Below are positions 34,581-43,088 of a DNA stretch of 64,000 nt, piece after piece (positions within the stretch are counted from its first letter, which is position 1; every line of letters begins with the position of its first letter). A program made the translations under genes and the position numbers. Below the pieces are notes generated by a model. That model searched no databases. It saw only the letters and a list, made by a program, of their open reading frames with translations, and was not told the DNA's origin. The stretch is from Faecalibacterium prausnitzii (lineage in GTDB: Bacteria > Bacillota > Clostridia > Oscillospirales > Ruminococcaceae): positions 124,001 to 188,000 of the forward strand of contig NZ_PXUP01000001.1 in NCBI RefSeq assembly GCF_003324185.1, given 5' to 3'.

Positions 34581-35430
34581 CGGCTTTTCGCCCTCCCGCC
34601 GGGCATGGAACCGGGTAATGACCGTGCTGGTCTGGGCCAGCGCAGTGCTGGTGATGGTGCTGGTGGCCGGGATCATCGGCATGGTGCTGGTGCGGGGCAT
34701 CCCCCACATCAGCTGGAAATTCCTTTCCACCACCGCCAGTGTGCTGAAAAAGACCGACGGCATTCTGCCCGCCATCCTCAACACCCTGTATGTCATCCTG
34801 CTGACATTACTCATCGTATTGCCGCTGGGCGTGGGTGCGGCGGTCTACCTGACCGAATACGCTTCCAACCGGCGGCTCATCGAGATCATCGAGTTCACCA
34901 ACGAAACGCTGGCGGGTATCCCCAGCATCATCTACGGCTTGGTGGGTATGCTGGTGTTCAGTCAGGCGCTGGGCTTCCAGACCTGTCTTTTGTCCGGCAG
35001 TCTGACGCTGGTGGTGATGAACCTGCCCACCATCATCCGCACCACGCAGGAATCCCTCAAAACGGTGCCGCAGGGCTACCGTGAGGGTGCTATGGGTCTG
35101 GGTGCGGGCAAGTGGCACATCATCCGCACCATCGTGCTGCCCTGCAGCATCGATGGCGTCGTCACCGGCTGCATTCTGGCGGTAGGACGCATCGTGGGCG
35201 AAAGCGCTGCGCTGCTGTTCACCGCCGGTGCGGCAGAGGTGATCGCCAAGAGTGTGTTCAAGGCCTACACCTCCAACGGCGCTACCCTGTCGGTGCTGCT
35301 GTATCTGCGCGCCTTTGAGGACGGCGATTTCACCTCCGCATGGGGCATCGGCGCAGTGCTGCTGGTGCTGGTGCTGCTGATCAATCTGGCAGCACGTCTG
35401 GCGAAAACCAAACTGAAACAGAAGCAGTAA
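34573..35430 (+). CDS. pstA: Phosphate ABC transporter permease PstA
   Basis: PstA pairs with PstC. The 285-residue protein has six helices, VLPLGVGAAVYLTEYASNRR, GIPSIIYGLVGMLVF and the EAA-loop AMGLGAGKWHIIRTIVLPCS followed by GRIVGESAALLFTAGA. AAGGGAGGA lies within the end of pstC. pstB follows after an inverted copy of the repeat element. Confidence 0.95.
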   Translation: MNNGFSPSRRAWNRVMTVLVWASAVLVMVLVAGIIGMVLVRGIPHISWKFLSTTASVLKKTDGILPAILNTLYVILLTLLIVLPLGVGAAVYLTEYASNRRLIEIIEFTNETLAGIPSIIYGLVGMLVFSQALGFQTCLLSGSLTLVVMNLPTIIRTTQESLKTVPQGYREGAMGLGAGKWHIIRTIVLPCSIDGVVTGCILAVGRIVGESAALLFTAGAAEVIAKSVFKAYTSNGATLSVLLYLRAFEDGDFTSAWGIGAVLLVLVLLINLAARLAKTKLKQKQ

Positions 35431-35455
35431 AAGATTGCAGATATTTGATAGCGGC

Positions 35456-35600
35456 CTCGCCCTCTCAGTCTCGGCACTTCGTGTCTCGACAGCTCTCCCA
35501 AAGGGAGAGCCTCTGGCGAAACCGAAAGCTTCGCATGGACTGCCAAGGCCTCTCACTTTGGGAGAGGTGGCATTGCGCAAGCAATGACGGAGAGGGCGAG
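35456..35600. repeat. 145-bp element, inverted copy downstream of pstA
   Basis: It is the reverse complement of 33445-33589, with about four mismatches near GAAACCG[A/G]. The two copies face each other across pstC-pstA. Confidence 0.9.
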
Positions 35601-35644
35601 GATGCTGAAAAAACGCGATCGTCCTATAAAATATGAGGTACTCT

Positions 35645-36412
35645 ATGGAAAACACGAATGTGCCGGTGATATCGGCAAAGGATCTGAACCTCTGGTACGG
35701 CGACTTCAAGGCGCTGAAGAGCATTTCGCTGGACGTGGGCGAGCGGGAGATCACCGCACTCATCGGCCCCTCCGGCTGCGGCAAATCCACCTTTTTAAAG
35801 ACCCTGAACCGCATGAACGACCTTGTGCCGGGCGTGCGCATCGAGGGCGATGTGCGGCTGAAGGGCGAGGATATCTTTGCCCGCAAGATGGAACTGACCG
35901 ACCTGCGCCGCCGCGTGGGCATGGTGTTCCAGAAGGCGAACCCCTTCCCCATGAGCATCTACGACAACATCACTTACGGCCCCAAGCTGCACGGCGTGCG
36001 CAATAAGGCCGAGCTGGACGAGCTGGTGGAGACCTCGCTGCGGGGCGCAGCCCTGTGGGACGAGGTGAAGGATCGCCTGAAAAAGAGCGCCCTTGGCCTT
36101 TCCGGCGGGCAGCAGCAGCGTCTTTGCATCGCCCGCGCATTGGCGGTCAAGCCCGAGGTGCTGCTGATGGACGAGCCCACCAGCGCACTGGACCCCGGCT
36201 CTACCATGAAGGTGGAAGAGCTGATGAGCGAGCTGAAAAAGAACTACACCGTGGTCATCGTCACCCACAATATGCAGCAGGCTGCCCGCATCAGCGACCG
36301 CACCGCCTTCTTCCTGCTGGGGGAGCTGGTGGAAGTGGGCCCCACGAACCAGATCTTCAGCACACCCCGGGACAAGCGCACCGAGGACTACATCTCCGGC
36401 CGGTTCGGTTAA
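35645..36412 (+). CDS. pstB: Phosphate ABC transporter ATPase
   Basis: PstB powers phosphate import. The 255-residue protein has Walker A ([19 protein letters not shown]), Q-loop ([15 protein letters not shown]), the signature [17 protein letters not shown] and Walker B with DEPTSALDP, plus the H-loop in [13 protein letters not shown]. The start at 35645 has TGAGGT upstream and gives the usual N-terminus. phoU follows after 19 bases. Confidence 0.97.
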   Translation: MENTNVPVISAKDLNLWYGDFKALKSISLDVGEREITALIGPSGCGKSTFLKTLNRMNDLVPGVRIEGDVRLKGEDIFARKMELTDLRRRVGMVFQKANPFPMSIYDNITYGPKLHGVRNKAELDELVETSLRGAALWDEVKDRLKKSALGLSGGQQQRLCIARALAVKPEVLLMDEPTSALDPGSTMKVEELMSELKKNYTVVIVTHNMQQAARISDRTAFFLLGELVEVGPTNQIFSTPRDKRTEDYISGRFG

Positions 36413-36431
36413 TGCAGGGAGGAACAAAGCA

Positions 36432-37100
36432 ATGAGCATTCGCAAACAATACGACAGCGATCTGGAAGCCCTCAAGACCGCACTGGTGGAGATGGGGCAG
36501 AACGCCGCCGAGGCCGTGGAGAACGCGCTGGAAGCGCTGTGCACCGCCGACACCGCAGCCGCCCAGAAGATCGTGCAGGGGGATGACCGCATCAACAACA
36601 TGGAGCGGGACATCGAGCACCGCTGCATGACCTTGCTGCTGCGCCAGCAGCCGGTGGCGGGCGATCTGCGCCACATTTCCACCGCCATGAAGGTGGTCAC
36701 CGATATCGAGCGCATGGGCGACCACGCCTCGGATATCGCCGAGATCATCCCGCATCTTGTCACCGTGCGCAAGGAGGGCGACCCCGCTGTCAGTCAGGCC
36801 ATTGCCATGGGGCGTAAGGCCTACCAGATGATCTTAGACGCCATGGACGCCCTGACCGCCGAGGATGAGATCGCCGCCCGCCGCGTCATCGCCGCAGACG
36901 ACGCCGTGGACTACGACTTCAACGCCATCAAGCACACGCTGGCACAGGAGATCGCCGCCGACCCCGCCAAGGTGGACGCCGCGCTGGATCTTTTGATGGT
37001 CATCAAGTATCTGGAGCGCATCGGCGACCACGCCGTGAACGTAGCCGAGTGGGTGCAGTTCGTGCGCACCGGGCGCTACAAGGACGAAAGCATGTTCTGA
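36432..37100 (+). CDS. phoU: Phosphate transport regulator PhoU
   Basis: PhoU damps Pst activity and Pho signalling. The 222-residue protein has two PhoU three-helix repeats, each with its metal-binding pattern (VVTDIERMGDHASDIAE and VIKYLERIGDHAVNVAEWV). GGGAGGAAC precedes the ATG. It closes the pst operon. Confidence 0.95.
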   Translation: MSIRKQYDSDLEALKTALVEMGQNAAEAVENALEALCTADTAAAQKIVQGDDRINNMERDIEHRCMTLLLRQQPVAGDLRHISTAMKVVTDIERMGDHASDIAEIIPHLVTVRKEGDPAVSQAIAMGRKAYQMILDAMDALTAEDEIAARRVIAADDAVDYDFNAIKHTLAQEIAADPAKVDAALDLLMVIKYLERIGDHAVNVAEWVQFVRTGRYKDESMF

Positions 37101-37146
37101 TACTCACTCTGCCCTTTTGGGCGCGTGTTTTCCTTATTTTCTTCTG

Positions 37147-37183
37147 GAAAAGGCTGTCTGCCGTTTGGCGGGCAGCCTTTTTC
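37147..37183 (+). terminator. Terminator of the pst operon
   Basis: AAAAGGCTG and CTGCC pair with GGCGGGCAGCCTTTTT, ending in a T-run. Confidence 0.82.
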
Positions 37184-37367
37184 TGTGGGAAAGCTCCCTC
37201 TACAACGAAAATTGACTAAAAAATTTTTATCTTTTCTGCAATGTTTGCGGCGGGTGATTCGTATTCAGGGTATAAGAGCCCGGAAGGGGCTCCGCAGTTA
37301 TCGTGCGGCGGGTGGTCCGGCTTCCCCCAGTCCCCCGCCTGCCGCACCGTTACGGAGGACAGATACA

Positions 37368-37766
37368 ATGATGGCAAAGCTTGAACGCTCCCCGCAGCAA
37401 GCCCGCATGGAGGCCGTGAGCCGCGATGCACTGGTGCAGGCGGCGCTGCAGGAGATCACCCAAAATTATCGTGAGGCCAGCCTTTCCAATGTGGCAAGGG
37501 CTTATGGTGTTTCGCTGGCGTATGTCAGCGAGTGCGTGCGCGCCCAGACTGGGCGCACCTACAAGGAGCTGCTGCAAAAGCACCGCATGGAGACCGCCGC
37601 GCGGCTGCTGCGCCGCAGCGATCTGAACATTCAGCAGATCATTGCACAGGTGGGCTACGAGAACACCAGCTACTTCTACCGCCTGTTCCACGAGCGCTAC
37701 GGCCTGAGTCCACGGGAGTACCGGCTGGTGCGCACCGGCACTGCTTCCCGCCGCCCCACCGCATGA
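37368..37766 (+). CDS. Stand-alone AraC-type HTH regulator
   Basis: This 132-residue protein consists of little more than the two AraC helix-turn-helix motifs (LSNVARAYGVSLAYVSECVR; LNIQQIIAQVGYENTSYFYR followed by LFHERYGLSPREYR). It lacks a ligand-sensing domain, so activity may be set by expression or a partner. ACGGAGGAC precedes the first of two consecutive ATGs. The 160-base leader has a GC-rich inverted repeat (GTGCGGC...GCCGCAC, 37302-37348). Targets are unknown. Confidence 0.82.
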   Translation: MMAKLERSPQQARMEAVSRDALVQAALQEITQNYREASLSNVARAYGVSLAYVSECVRAQTGRTYKELLQKHRMETAARLLRRSDLNIQQIIAQVGYENTSYFYRLFHERYGLSPREYRLVRTGTASRRPTA

Positions 37767-37932
37767 AGCCCTCTTTTGATTTGCTGCCCCGACCGTCGTG
37801 CTGCTGCCCCGCGCACGGCGGTCTGTTTTTGCCGCGAAATGGAGAAAAATCTGGTACTTTATGGAATATTGTGTTATACTAAAATAAATGTACCCCGCGC
37901 GGCAGGGCGCGGGCAAGAGAGGATGAGTGGAT

Positions 37933-38439
37933 ATGTTTCGCGGAGCGGTAAGAGCAGATATGGCACGGATTTTGGATATCTATGCCCGTGCGCGGGAATT
38001 CATGGCGAAAAACGGCAACCCCACCCAGTGGGGGGACAATTACCCAAGCCCGGAGCTGCTGGAAGAGGATATCGACACCAACCGGCTGTTCGTGTACATG
38101 GTGAACGGCCAGATGCAGGCGGTGTTTGCCTTTGTCCTTGGCGAGGACCCCACTTACAAGGTCATTGAGGACGGGCAGTGGCTCAACGACACTTTGCCCT
38201 ACGGTACGCTGCACCGGCTGGCTTCGGCGGGCGAGAGCAAGGGCATCGGCAAGGCGGTGGTGGAGTGGTGTCTGGAGCACTGCGAGAGCCTGCGCGCCGA
38301 CACCCACGCCGACAACAAGGTGATGCAGCACCTGCTGGAAAGCGAGGGCTTTACCCGCTGCGGCATCATCCATGTGGAGGACGGCACCCCGCGCATCGCC
38401 TACCAGCGGTTGTCCCTGACCCAGAGCCAGCTGGGGTGA
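37933..38439 (+). CDS. GNAT-family N-acetyltransferase
   Basis: This 168-residue acetyltransferase has the acetyl-CoA region in LHRLASAGESKGIGKAVVEW, a variant of the Q/RxxGxG/A loop, followed by RADTHADNKVMQHLLESEGF. The substrate is unknown. The ATG at 37933 is preferred over a GTG two codons earlier because AGAGGATG is then 9 bases upstream. It has its own promoter region and a terminator. Confidence 0.85.
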   Translation: MFRGAVRADMARILDIYARAREFMAKNGNPTQWGDNYPSPELLEEDIDTNRLFVYMVNGQMQAVFAFVLGEDPTYKVIEDGQWLNDTLPYGTLHRLASAGESKGIGKAVVEWCLEHCESLRADTHADNKVMQHLLESEGFTRCGIIHVEDGTPRIAYQRLSLTQSQLG

Positions 38440-38460
38440 GCGGAAAAACAGTTTGATTTG

Positions 38461-38501
38461 GGAGATCGGAAATGCCTGCGGGCGTTTCCGATCTCCTTTT
38501 T
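38461..38501 (+). terminator. Rho-independent terminator
   Basis: GGAGATCGGAAA pairs with TTTCCGATCTCC, followed by TTTTT. Confidence 0.88.
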
Positions 38502-38526
38502 CATAGATGGAGCTGCCCTGCCGCGC

Positions 38527-38634
38527 CCTCTCCCGTGAAAATGCAATGCCGGAGCGTCCGCAGACGCTCCGGCATTGCGCTATTAAAAAAGAACTTTTCC
38601 GCTGAATATGCGCAAAGCGCACGCGGCGCGCATT
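38527..38634. ncRNA. Three-copy structured intergenic element, copy A
   Basis: The element starts CTCTCCCGTGAAAAT. It contains a 16-bp perfect hairpin with loop CGCA (38543-38578). It ends in TTTTCCGCTGAATATGCGC... where CCGC pairs with GCGG and ATGCGC with GCGCAT in an interleaved order. Copies B (43356) and C (61568) have different helix sequences but the same pairing. Transcription and the sense strand are unknown; it could also be a DNA-level repeat. Confidence 0.6.
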
Positions 38635-38661
38635 TCTGATCCTCTCCCCCCCTTCTGTGCC

Positions 38662-38690
38662 TTGCCACCGGCGGCGAAGCAGTGTATAAT
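38662..38690 (+). promoter_or_regulatory. Promoter of the nucleotidyltransferase gene
   Basis: TTGCCA (38662-38667) and a perfect TATAAT (38685-38690) have a 17-base spacer. Confidence 0.8.
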
Positions 38691-38744
38691 AGCCTCAGAA
38701 CGCTACAATGCCGGAAACCCCGGCAGATACAGGAGGAATTGCAG

Positions 38745-39665
38745 ATGAATAAACCGGTACTGGTCGTCATGGCTGCCGGCATGGGCAGCCGTTACGGCGG
38801 CATGAAGCAGATCGACCCGGTGGGCCCCAACGGACAGGTCATTATGGACTATTCCCTTTACGACGCCCGCCGCGCCGGCTTTGAGACCGTGATCTTTGTC
38901 ATCAAGCACGAGATCGAGGACGCCTTCAAGGCAGCCATCGGCGACCGTGTGGCCAAGGCGATGAAGGTGAAGTATGCCTTCCAGCAGCTGGAAGAGCTGC
39001 CCGCAGGCTTTGCCGTGCCGGAGGGACGTGTAAAGCCCTGGGGCACCTGCCATGCCGTGCTGGCTGCAAAGCCCCTGATTGACGGCCCCTTTGCGGTCAT
39101 CAATGCGGACGACTACTACGGCCCGGAGGCGTTTCAGGTGATGTACGATTACCTGTCCACCCACGCCGATGATGATTTCTACCGCTACTGCATGGTCAGC
39201 TATCTGCTGAAGAACACCCTGTCCGAGAACGGCAGCGTGGCACGCGGCGTGTGCATCAAGAACGAGGACGGCACCCTGCAAAGCGTGACCGAGCGCACCC
39301 GCATCGAGCCCTGCGACGGCGGCGCACATTACACCGAGGACGGCGGCGAGAGTTGGGTGGACCTGCCCGGCGACACCCCTGTGAGCATGAACCTGTGGGG
39401 CTTCGGCAAGAGCTTTCTGGACGAGGCCGAGCAGCGCTTTGCAGGCTGGCTGACCGAGAATCTGCCGGTGAACCCCCTGAAGTGCGAGTATTTCCTGCCG
39501 CTGGTGGTGACCGAGCTGATCGAGGAGAACAAGGCAAAAATTCAGGTGCTGCGCAGCACGGATAAGTGGTTCGGCGTCACCTACCGGGAGGATAAGCCTT
39601 TGGTGGTGGAGGCCATTGCCCGCAAGACCGCCGAGGGCCAGTACCCCGAAAAACTGTGGGAGTAA
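38745..39665 (+). CDS. Sugar nucleotidyltransferase-like protein
   Basis: This 306-residue protein has the nucleotidyltransferase N-terminus (VLVVMAAGMGSRYGGMKQID), the base/sugar-phosphate contact GTCHAVLAAKPLIDGPFAVI and the metal site NADDYYGPEAF. It resembles the single-domain NTP transferases often found in gut Firmicutes; the exact sugar phosphate is not evident. A long insertion around residues 140-210 (TEDGGESWVDLPGD) precedes the MNLWGF strand. CAGGAGGAAT precedes the ATG. It is a single-gene unit. Confidence 0.85.
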   Translation: MNKPVLVVMAAGMGSRYGGMKQIDPVGPNGQVIMDYSLYDARRAGFETVIFVIKHEIEDAFKAAIGDRVAKAMKVKYAFQQLEELPAGFAVPEGRVKPWGTCHAVLAAKPLIDGPFAVINADDYYGPEAFQVMYDYLSTHADDDFYRYCMVSYLLKNTLSENGSVARGVCIKNEDGTLQSVTERTRIEPCDGGAHYTEDGGESWVDLPGDTPVSMNLWGFGKSFLDEAEQRFAGWLTENLPVNPLKCEYFLPLVVTELIEENKAKIQVLRSTDKWFGVTYREDKPLVVEAIARKTAEGQYPEKLWE

Positions 39666-39700
39666 ATGCTTCGAAATAGCGGAAAAATATTTAGATCATA

Positions 39701-39742
39701 GCAAAGTCGGGCAGCCTGCGGGCTGCCCGACTTTGTGTTTTT
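39701..39742 (+). terminator. Rho-independent terminator
   Basis: CAAAGTCGGGCAGCC pairs with GGCTGCCCGACTTTG around TGCG, followed by TGTTTTT. Confidence 0.92.
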
Positions 39743-39758
39743 ATGGGGTGGAACGTAT

Positions 39759-40199
39759 TCACAAAAACCGTTCCAGCTGGATGCGGTTATCCTCTTCAAA
39801 ATCCTGCAGCCGCTGGGCAAGGCGCTTTGCGCCCGGGGCGGCGTTGGGGTAGTCCTTGCAGCTTTTTACGCAGTCCACCACCCCCATGCCGCTGCCCTGT
39901 GTGAGCATTTCGGCCAGATTGCGGGTGGATTTGTCCGTAAGGGTCTTGAGCCCGATACCCATTTTCGTGTTCAGCTTTGCCATGGTGCTCTGCCCCTGCG
40001 CGCTGCCGCCGCAGGCTTCTATGGCGGTGTGCGCCTCCTGATTCAGCTGGTGATAAATATTGCGCTGGCGCAGCAGTTCGGCCTTGAACTGCACATCGCT
40101 GGTCATGGGTAAGATCTGCTCCAAGGTGTTCTTACCCATCTCGGTGTTCTGCACCACCGCCTCCAGCAGGTTGAGGTTATCGTTTTTCTGGTTTTCCAT
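39759..40199 (-). CDS. Small all-helical protein, ferritin-like/DUF2383-like
   Basis: This 146-residue protein (MENQKNDNLNLLEAVVQNTE...) is predicted to be four helices (AELLRQRNIYHQLNQEAHTA, MAKLNTKMGIGLKTL, RNLAEMLTQGSGMGVVDCVK). The helix lengths and NxxLNL start recall ferritin-like stress proteins, but the metal-binding Glu/His pattern is not convincing. Its Shine-Dalgarno (AAAGGGGG) lies inside the 3' arm of the hairpin at 40205-40248. Function is unknown. Confidence 0.6.
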   Translation of the reverse strand: MENQKNDNLNLLEAVVQNTEMGKNTLEQILPMTSDVQFKAELLRQRNIYHQLNQEAHTAIEACGGSAQGQSTMAKLNTKMGIGLKTLTDKSTRNLAEMLTQGSGMGVVDCVKSCKDYPNAAPGAKRLAQRLQDFEEDNRIQLERFL

Positions 40200-40204
40200 A
40201 CAAA

Positions 40205-40248
40205 AAAATCCCCCTTTGGCACCTAGTATGTGCCCGAAGGGGGATTTT
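40205..40248 (-). terminator. Hairpin that also contains the next gene's ribosome binding site
   Basis: On the minus strand AAAATCCCCCTT pairs with AAGGGGGATTTT, followed by TTTGT and the ATG of the helical protein. It is a terminator for the GGDEF gene and at the same time sequesters the downstream Shine-Dalgarno. Confidence 0.75.
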
Positions 40249-40260
40249 ATACGTTGTTTC

Positions 40261-41067
40261 TCAGCAGATCTTATTGCCGCCGGAGATCTGGATGCCGCGC
40301 AGCCGCTCGTCACAGATGGCGTACAGGCGCTGCCAGCAGTTGGCGGCGCTGTCCAGCTCGTCCAGCCCTGCCACTGCGACGCTCAGGGTAAAGGGCACCC
40401 GCTTCATCATGCCCATGGAGGTGATGCACTCGTGGGGCATTTCGGCGTAGATGTTCCGCATCTGCTCGGCCAGCTGGCCGCCGTCCAAGTCCAGACAGCC
40501 TACCACAAAGGTGGTGCCGGTCAGGCGGCAGACGATCTGACTGCCCGGGATATCGAAATATTTTTTCCACTGGTTTGCCACAAAGCAGATCAGCTGATCC
40601 ATCACCGGCTGACCGTAGGTGTCCCGCAGCTGTGCGCCGTGATCCAGCGATATCAGCGCCACAGCGGCCTTGCGCCCCTGCTCTGCCCAGCGATCCAGCT
40701 CGGCGGCGATCACGGTCTCAAGGTAGCGGCGGTTGTACACGCCGGAAAGAAAATCGTGGTTCAGGTCCTCGCGGCACAGTTCCCGCTCGCGGGCGCTCAT
40801 GCGCTCCTCCGGCAGCAGGTTGCCTGCCAGCGGGGCAGACATGGTGATCCGCCACAGCTTGCCGTCTGCCCGCACCGTGCGGTGCAGCACGCAGCTTACC
40901 CGGCCGTTGCACAGGCTATAACTCACCTGCAGGCCTTCGTCCTGCCAGCCGGTGTCCTGTGGCAGCTCGTCCAGCAATACCGTTTCAAACGCAGCCTGTG
41001 CGCCCTCGGCAAAGGTACGCAGATCCTGCTCTGTCCATTCTCTGTCCATCTGTAATTTCCCCATCAT
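40261..41067 (-). CDS. Degenerate GGDEF-domain protein
   Basis: The C-terminal half of this 268-residue protein starts with the GGDEF entry motif HDFLSGVYNRRYLE and keeps the fold, but the catalytic loop reads RLTGTTFVVGC instead of RxGGDEF. It is therefore unlikely to make c-di-GMP. The N-terminal 120 residues (DREWTEQDLRTFAEGAQAAF, VSCVLHRTVRADGKLWRITM) may be a small sensor domain. No membrane segment is present. The start is uncertain: 41067 (MMGK) or 41049 (MDREW), which has GGGGAAA upstream. A TATAAT lies on the minus strand at 41134-41139. Confidence 0.75.
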   Translation of the reverse strand: MMGKLQMDREWTEQDLRTFAEGAQAAFETVLLDELPQDTGWQDEGLQVSYSLCNGRVSCVLHRTVRADGKLWRITMSAPLAGNLLPEERMSARERELCREDLNHDFLSGVYNRRYLETVIAAELDRWAEQGRKAAVALISLDHGAQLRDTYGQPVMDQLICFVANQWKKYFDIPGSQIVCRLTGTTFVVGCLDLDGGQLAEQMRNIYAEMPHECITSMGMMKRVPFTLSVAVAGLDELDSAANCWQRLYAICDERLRGIQISGGNKIC

Positions 41068-41133
41068 CCGTACGCGCCGCCGCTTCCGACGGGCGAAATT
41101 CCAATTTTCCCACAAATCCGGGAACTTACGGCT

Positions 41134-41139
41134 ATTATA
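41134..41139 (-). promoter_or_regulatory. -10 box upstream of the degenerate GGDEF gene
   Basis: A perfect TATAAT is present on the minus strand, 67 bases upstream of the start. No good -35 is visible. Confidence 0.45.
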
Positions 41140-41202
41140 CCATTGGAATACAGATTTTTCCAGCAAAACGCACAAATTTTTACGGCAGTTTTTACAATTC
41201 TG

Positions 41203-42780
41203 TCAAATTGCTAATTCTTTCACGTTTTGAACGTCTGCATTGCAGCGGCAGTACACGGCGCACTCGGCTTTGATCTGTGCGGCAAGGGCTTTGGAGTCAA
41301 AACCGGTCTTGGCACGCCATGCCCAGTTGCCGCCCAGCTTGCCCGGGGTGTTCAGGTGCGCCTCGGCACCCAGCCCCAGCCAGTCGTACATGGGAATGAT
41401 GGCTCTGTCGGCCACCGAGCCCAGCGCCGCCCGCAGCAGCGCGGTGCGCGCAGCGGCAGTCTTTACCGCGGCCACTTCCTTGGCGGTGGGCTTGCAGGAG
41501 GTCAGGTGCAGATAGGCTGCGGCGGTGGCCTTTTCCTTTTTGGAAGCGCCGTTCTCCCACCAGTCGGTCAGGGTGGTGTTGTCGTGAGTGCCGGGGTAGA
41601 CCACGCCGTTTTTGACGTGGTTATGGGGCAGATACTCGTTGTCCCCGCCGCCGAAGGCAAACTGCAGCACCTTCATGCCCGGGAAGGTGCTGTCGGCCAG
41701 CAGCTTGCGCACGCTGGGGAACAGCTCGCCCAAGTCCTCGGCAATGATGGGCAGCTTGCCCAGTGCGGCCTCCAGTGCATCGAACAGCTCCATGCCGGGG
41801 CCGTTCTCCCACTTGCCGGTGCGGGCGGTGGTGCTGGTGGCCGGGATGGCCCAATAGGTGTCGAAGCCGCGGAAGTGGTCGATGCGCAGCAGATCGTAGA
41901 TGCCCAGTGCGTGGCGCACCCGCTGGATCCACCATGCGTAGCCGGTCTTTTTGTGGTACGCCCAGTCGTACAGGGGGTTGCCCCACAGCTGGCCGTCTGC
42001 GGAGAAGTAGTCCGGCGGACAGCCCGCCACCCGGGCAAAGCGGCCGTCGGCATCCAGCTCAAACAACTTGCCGCCCACCCATGCGTCCACCGAGTCCGCA
42101 GAGACGTAGATGGGGATATCACCCAGGATCTGCACACCCTTCTTGTTGGCATAGGTTTTGACTGCCTGCCACTGGACGCTGAACTTGTACTGCACAAACT
42201 TCCAGAAGCCAATCTCCTCTTCGTTTGCGGCGGCAAAGGCAGCCAGTACGGCCTTGTCGCGGCGGCGGTAGGGGGCGTCCCACTCCACCCAGTTCTTCAT
42301 CTTGTTGGCTACCTTCAGCGCCATGTACAGGGCATAGTCCTCCAGCCAGTCCTCGTTGGCAAGGGTGAAGGCGTAGTAGTCGTCGGGGTAGTAGTAGCTA
42401 CAGCCGTGCAGCCCGGCGCACTGGCTGCGCCATGCGGCGTAGGCCTTGCGCAGCACCGCAAAGCGGCTGACGTACAAGGTGCCGTAGTCCACCTCCAGCG
42501 GGTCTTTGCCCCAGCTTTCCGCCTTGAGGTCTGCGGCGGTCAGCAGGCCCTCTTTTTCCAGCGCTTCCAAGTCCACAAAATAGGGGTTGCCCGCAAAGGC
42601 AGAGCAGCTCTGGTAGGGGCTGTCGCCGTAGCCGGTGGGGCTGAGCGGCAGCAGCTGCCAGATCGTTTGCCCTGCCGCAGACAGGAAATCCACAAATTGA
42701 AATGCCGCCTTGCCAAAGCAGCCGATCCCGTAAGGGCCGGGCAGACTGGATACCGGCATCAGAATACCACTTTCACGCAT
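41203..42780 (-). CDS. malQ: 4-alpha-glucanotransferase (amylomaltase)
   Basis: MalQ disproportionates maltodextrins in the cytoplasm. The 525-residue GH77 enzyme starts MRESGILMPVSSLPGPYGIG and shows LLPLSPTGYGDSPYQSCSAF, GDIPIYVSADSVDAW, LRIDHFRGFDTYWAIP (nucleophile Asp), IAEDLGELF (acid/base) and GTHDNTTLTDWWEN (transition-state Asp). GAGGAAGG precedes the ATG. With the pullulanase at 59436 it indicates use of starch- or glycogen-derived glucans. Confidence 0.96.
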   Translation of the reverse strand: MRESGILMPVSSLPGPYGIGCFGKAAFQFVDFLSAAGQTIWQLLPLSPTGYGDSPYQSCSAFAGNPYFVDLEALEKEGLLTAADLKAESWGKDPLEVDYGTLYVSRFAVLRKAYAAWRSQCAGLHGCSYYYPDDYYAFTLANEDWLEDYALYMALKVANKMKNWVEWDAPYRRRDKAVLAAFAAANEEEIGFWKFVQYKFSVQWQAVKTYANKKGVQILGDIPIYVSADSVDAWVGGKLFELDADGRFARVAGCPPDYFSADGQLWGNPLYDWAYHKKTGYAWWIQRVRHALGIYDLLRIDHFRGFDTYWAIPATSTTARTGKWENGPGMELFDALEAALGKLPIIAEDLGELFPSVRKLLADSTFPGMKVLQFAFGGGDNEYLPHNHVKNGVVYPGTHDNTTLTDWWENGASKKEKATAAAYLHLTSCKPTAKEVAAVKTAAARTALLRAALGSVADRAIIPMYDWLGLGAEAHLNTPGKLGGNWAWRAKTGFDSKALAAQIKAECAVYCRCNADVQNVKELAI

Positions 42781-42890
42781 GATCCGTTACCTTCCTCGCT
42801 GTCAATTTTCGGGAATATTCGTTGTTTCCTATCATAACATAACTGTAAACTATTTTCCACAGGCAAAAATCGTGGTATACTGGTTTTTAT

Positions 42891-42955
42891 GGGATACCCC
42901 CTCAGCTTCGCTGCGCTCAGCAGCTCCCCCAAGGGGGCGCCTTTGGCATGGTTGG
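42891..42955. repeat. Fragment of the CCCCTCAG-type intergenic element
   Basis: ACCCCCTCAGCTTCGCTGCG and CAGCTCCCCCAAGGGGG match the left part of the larger elements. It opens a 716-base gene-free stretch (42781-43496) that consists mostly of repeats. Confidence 0.55.
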
Positions 42956-43018
42956 AAAGTTTGTGGTTTGACCGGAAAGTTCCTGCCTGCTTTCAGCGTG
43001 CAAAGACGCTCCGCTGGG

Positions 43019-43064
43019 CCAGAGGTAGGGAGGGGGGTTCCGACTCCCCCCTCCCTACCTCTGG
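43019..43064. repeat. Perfect 19-bp inverted repeat
   Basis: CCAGAGGTAGGGAGGGGGG and its exact reverse complement flank the 8-base loop TTCCGACT. There is no T-run, so it is not a standard terminator. Confidence 0.85.
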
Positions 43065-43088
43065 ACTCCACCCACCCCGCAACGGGTC

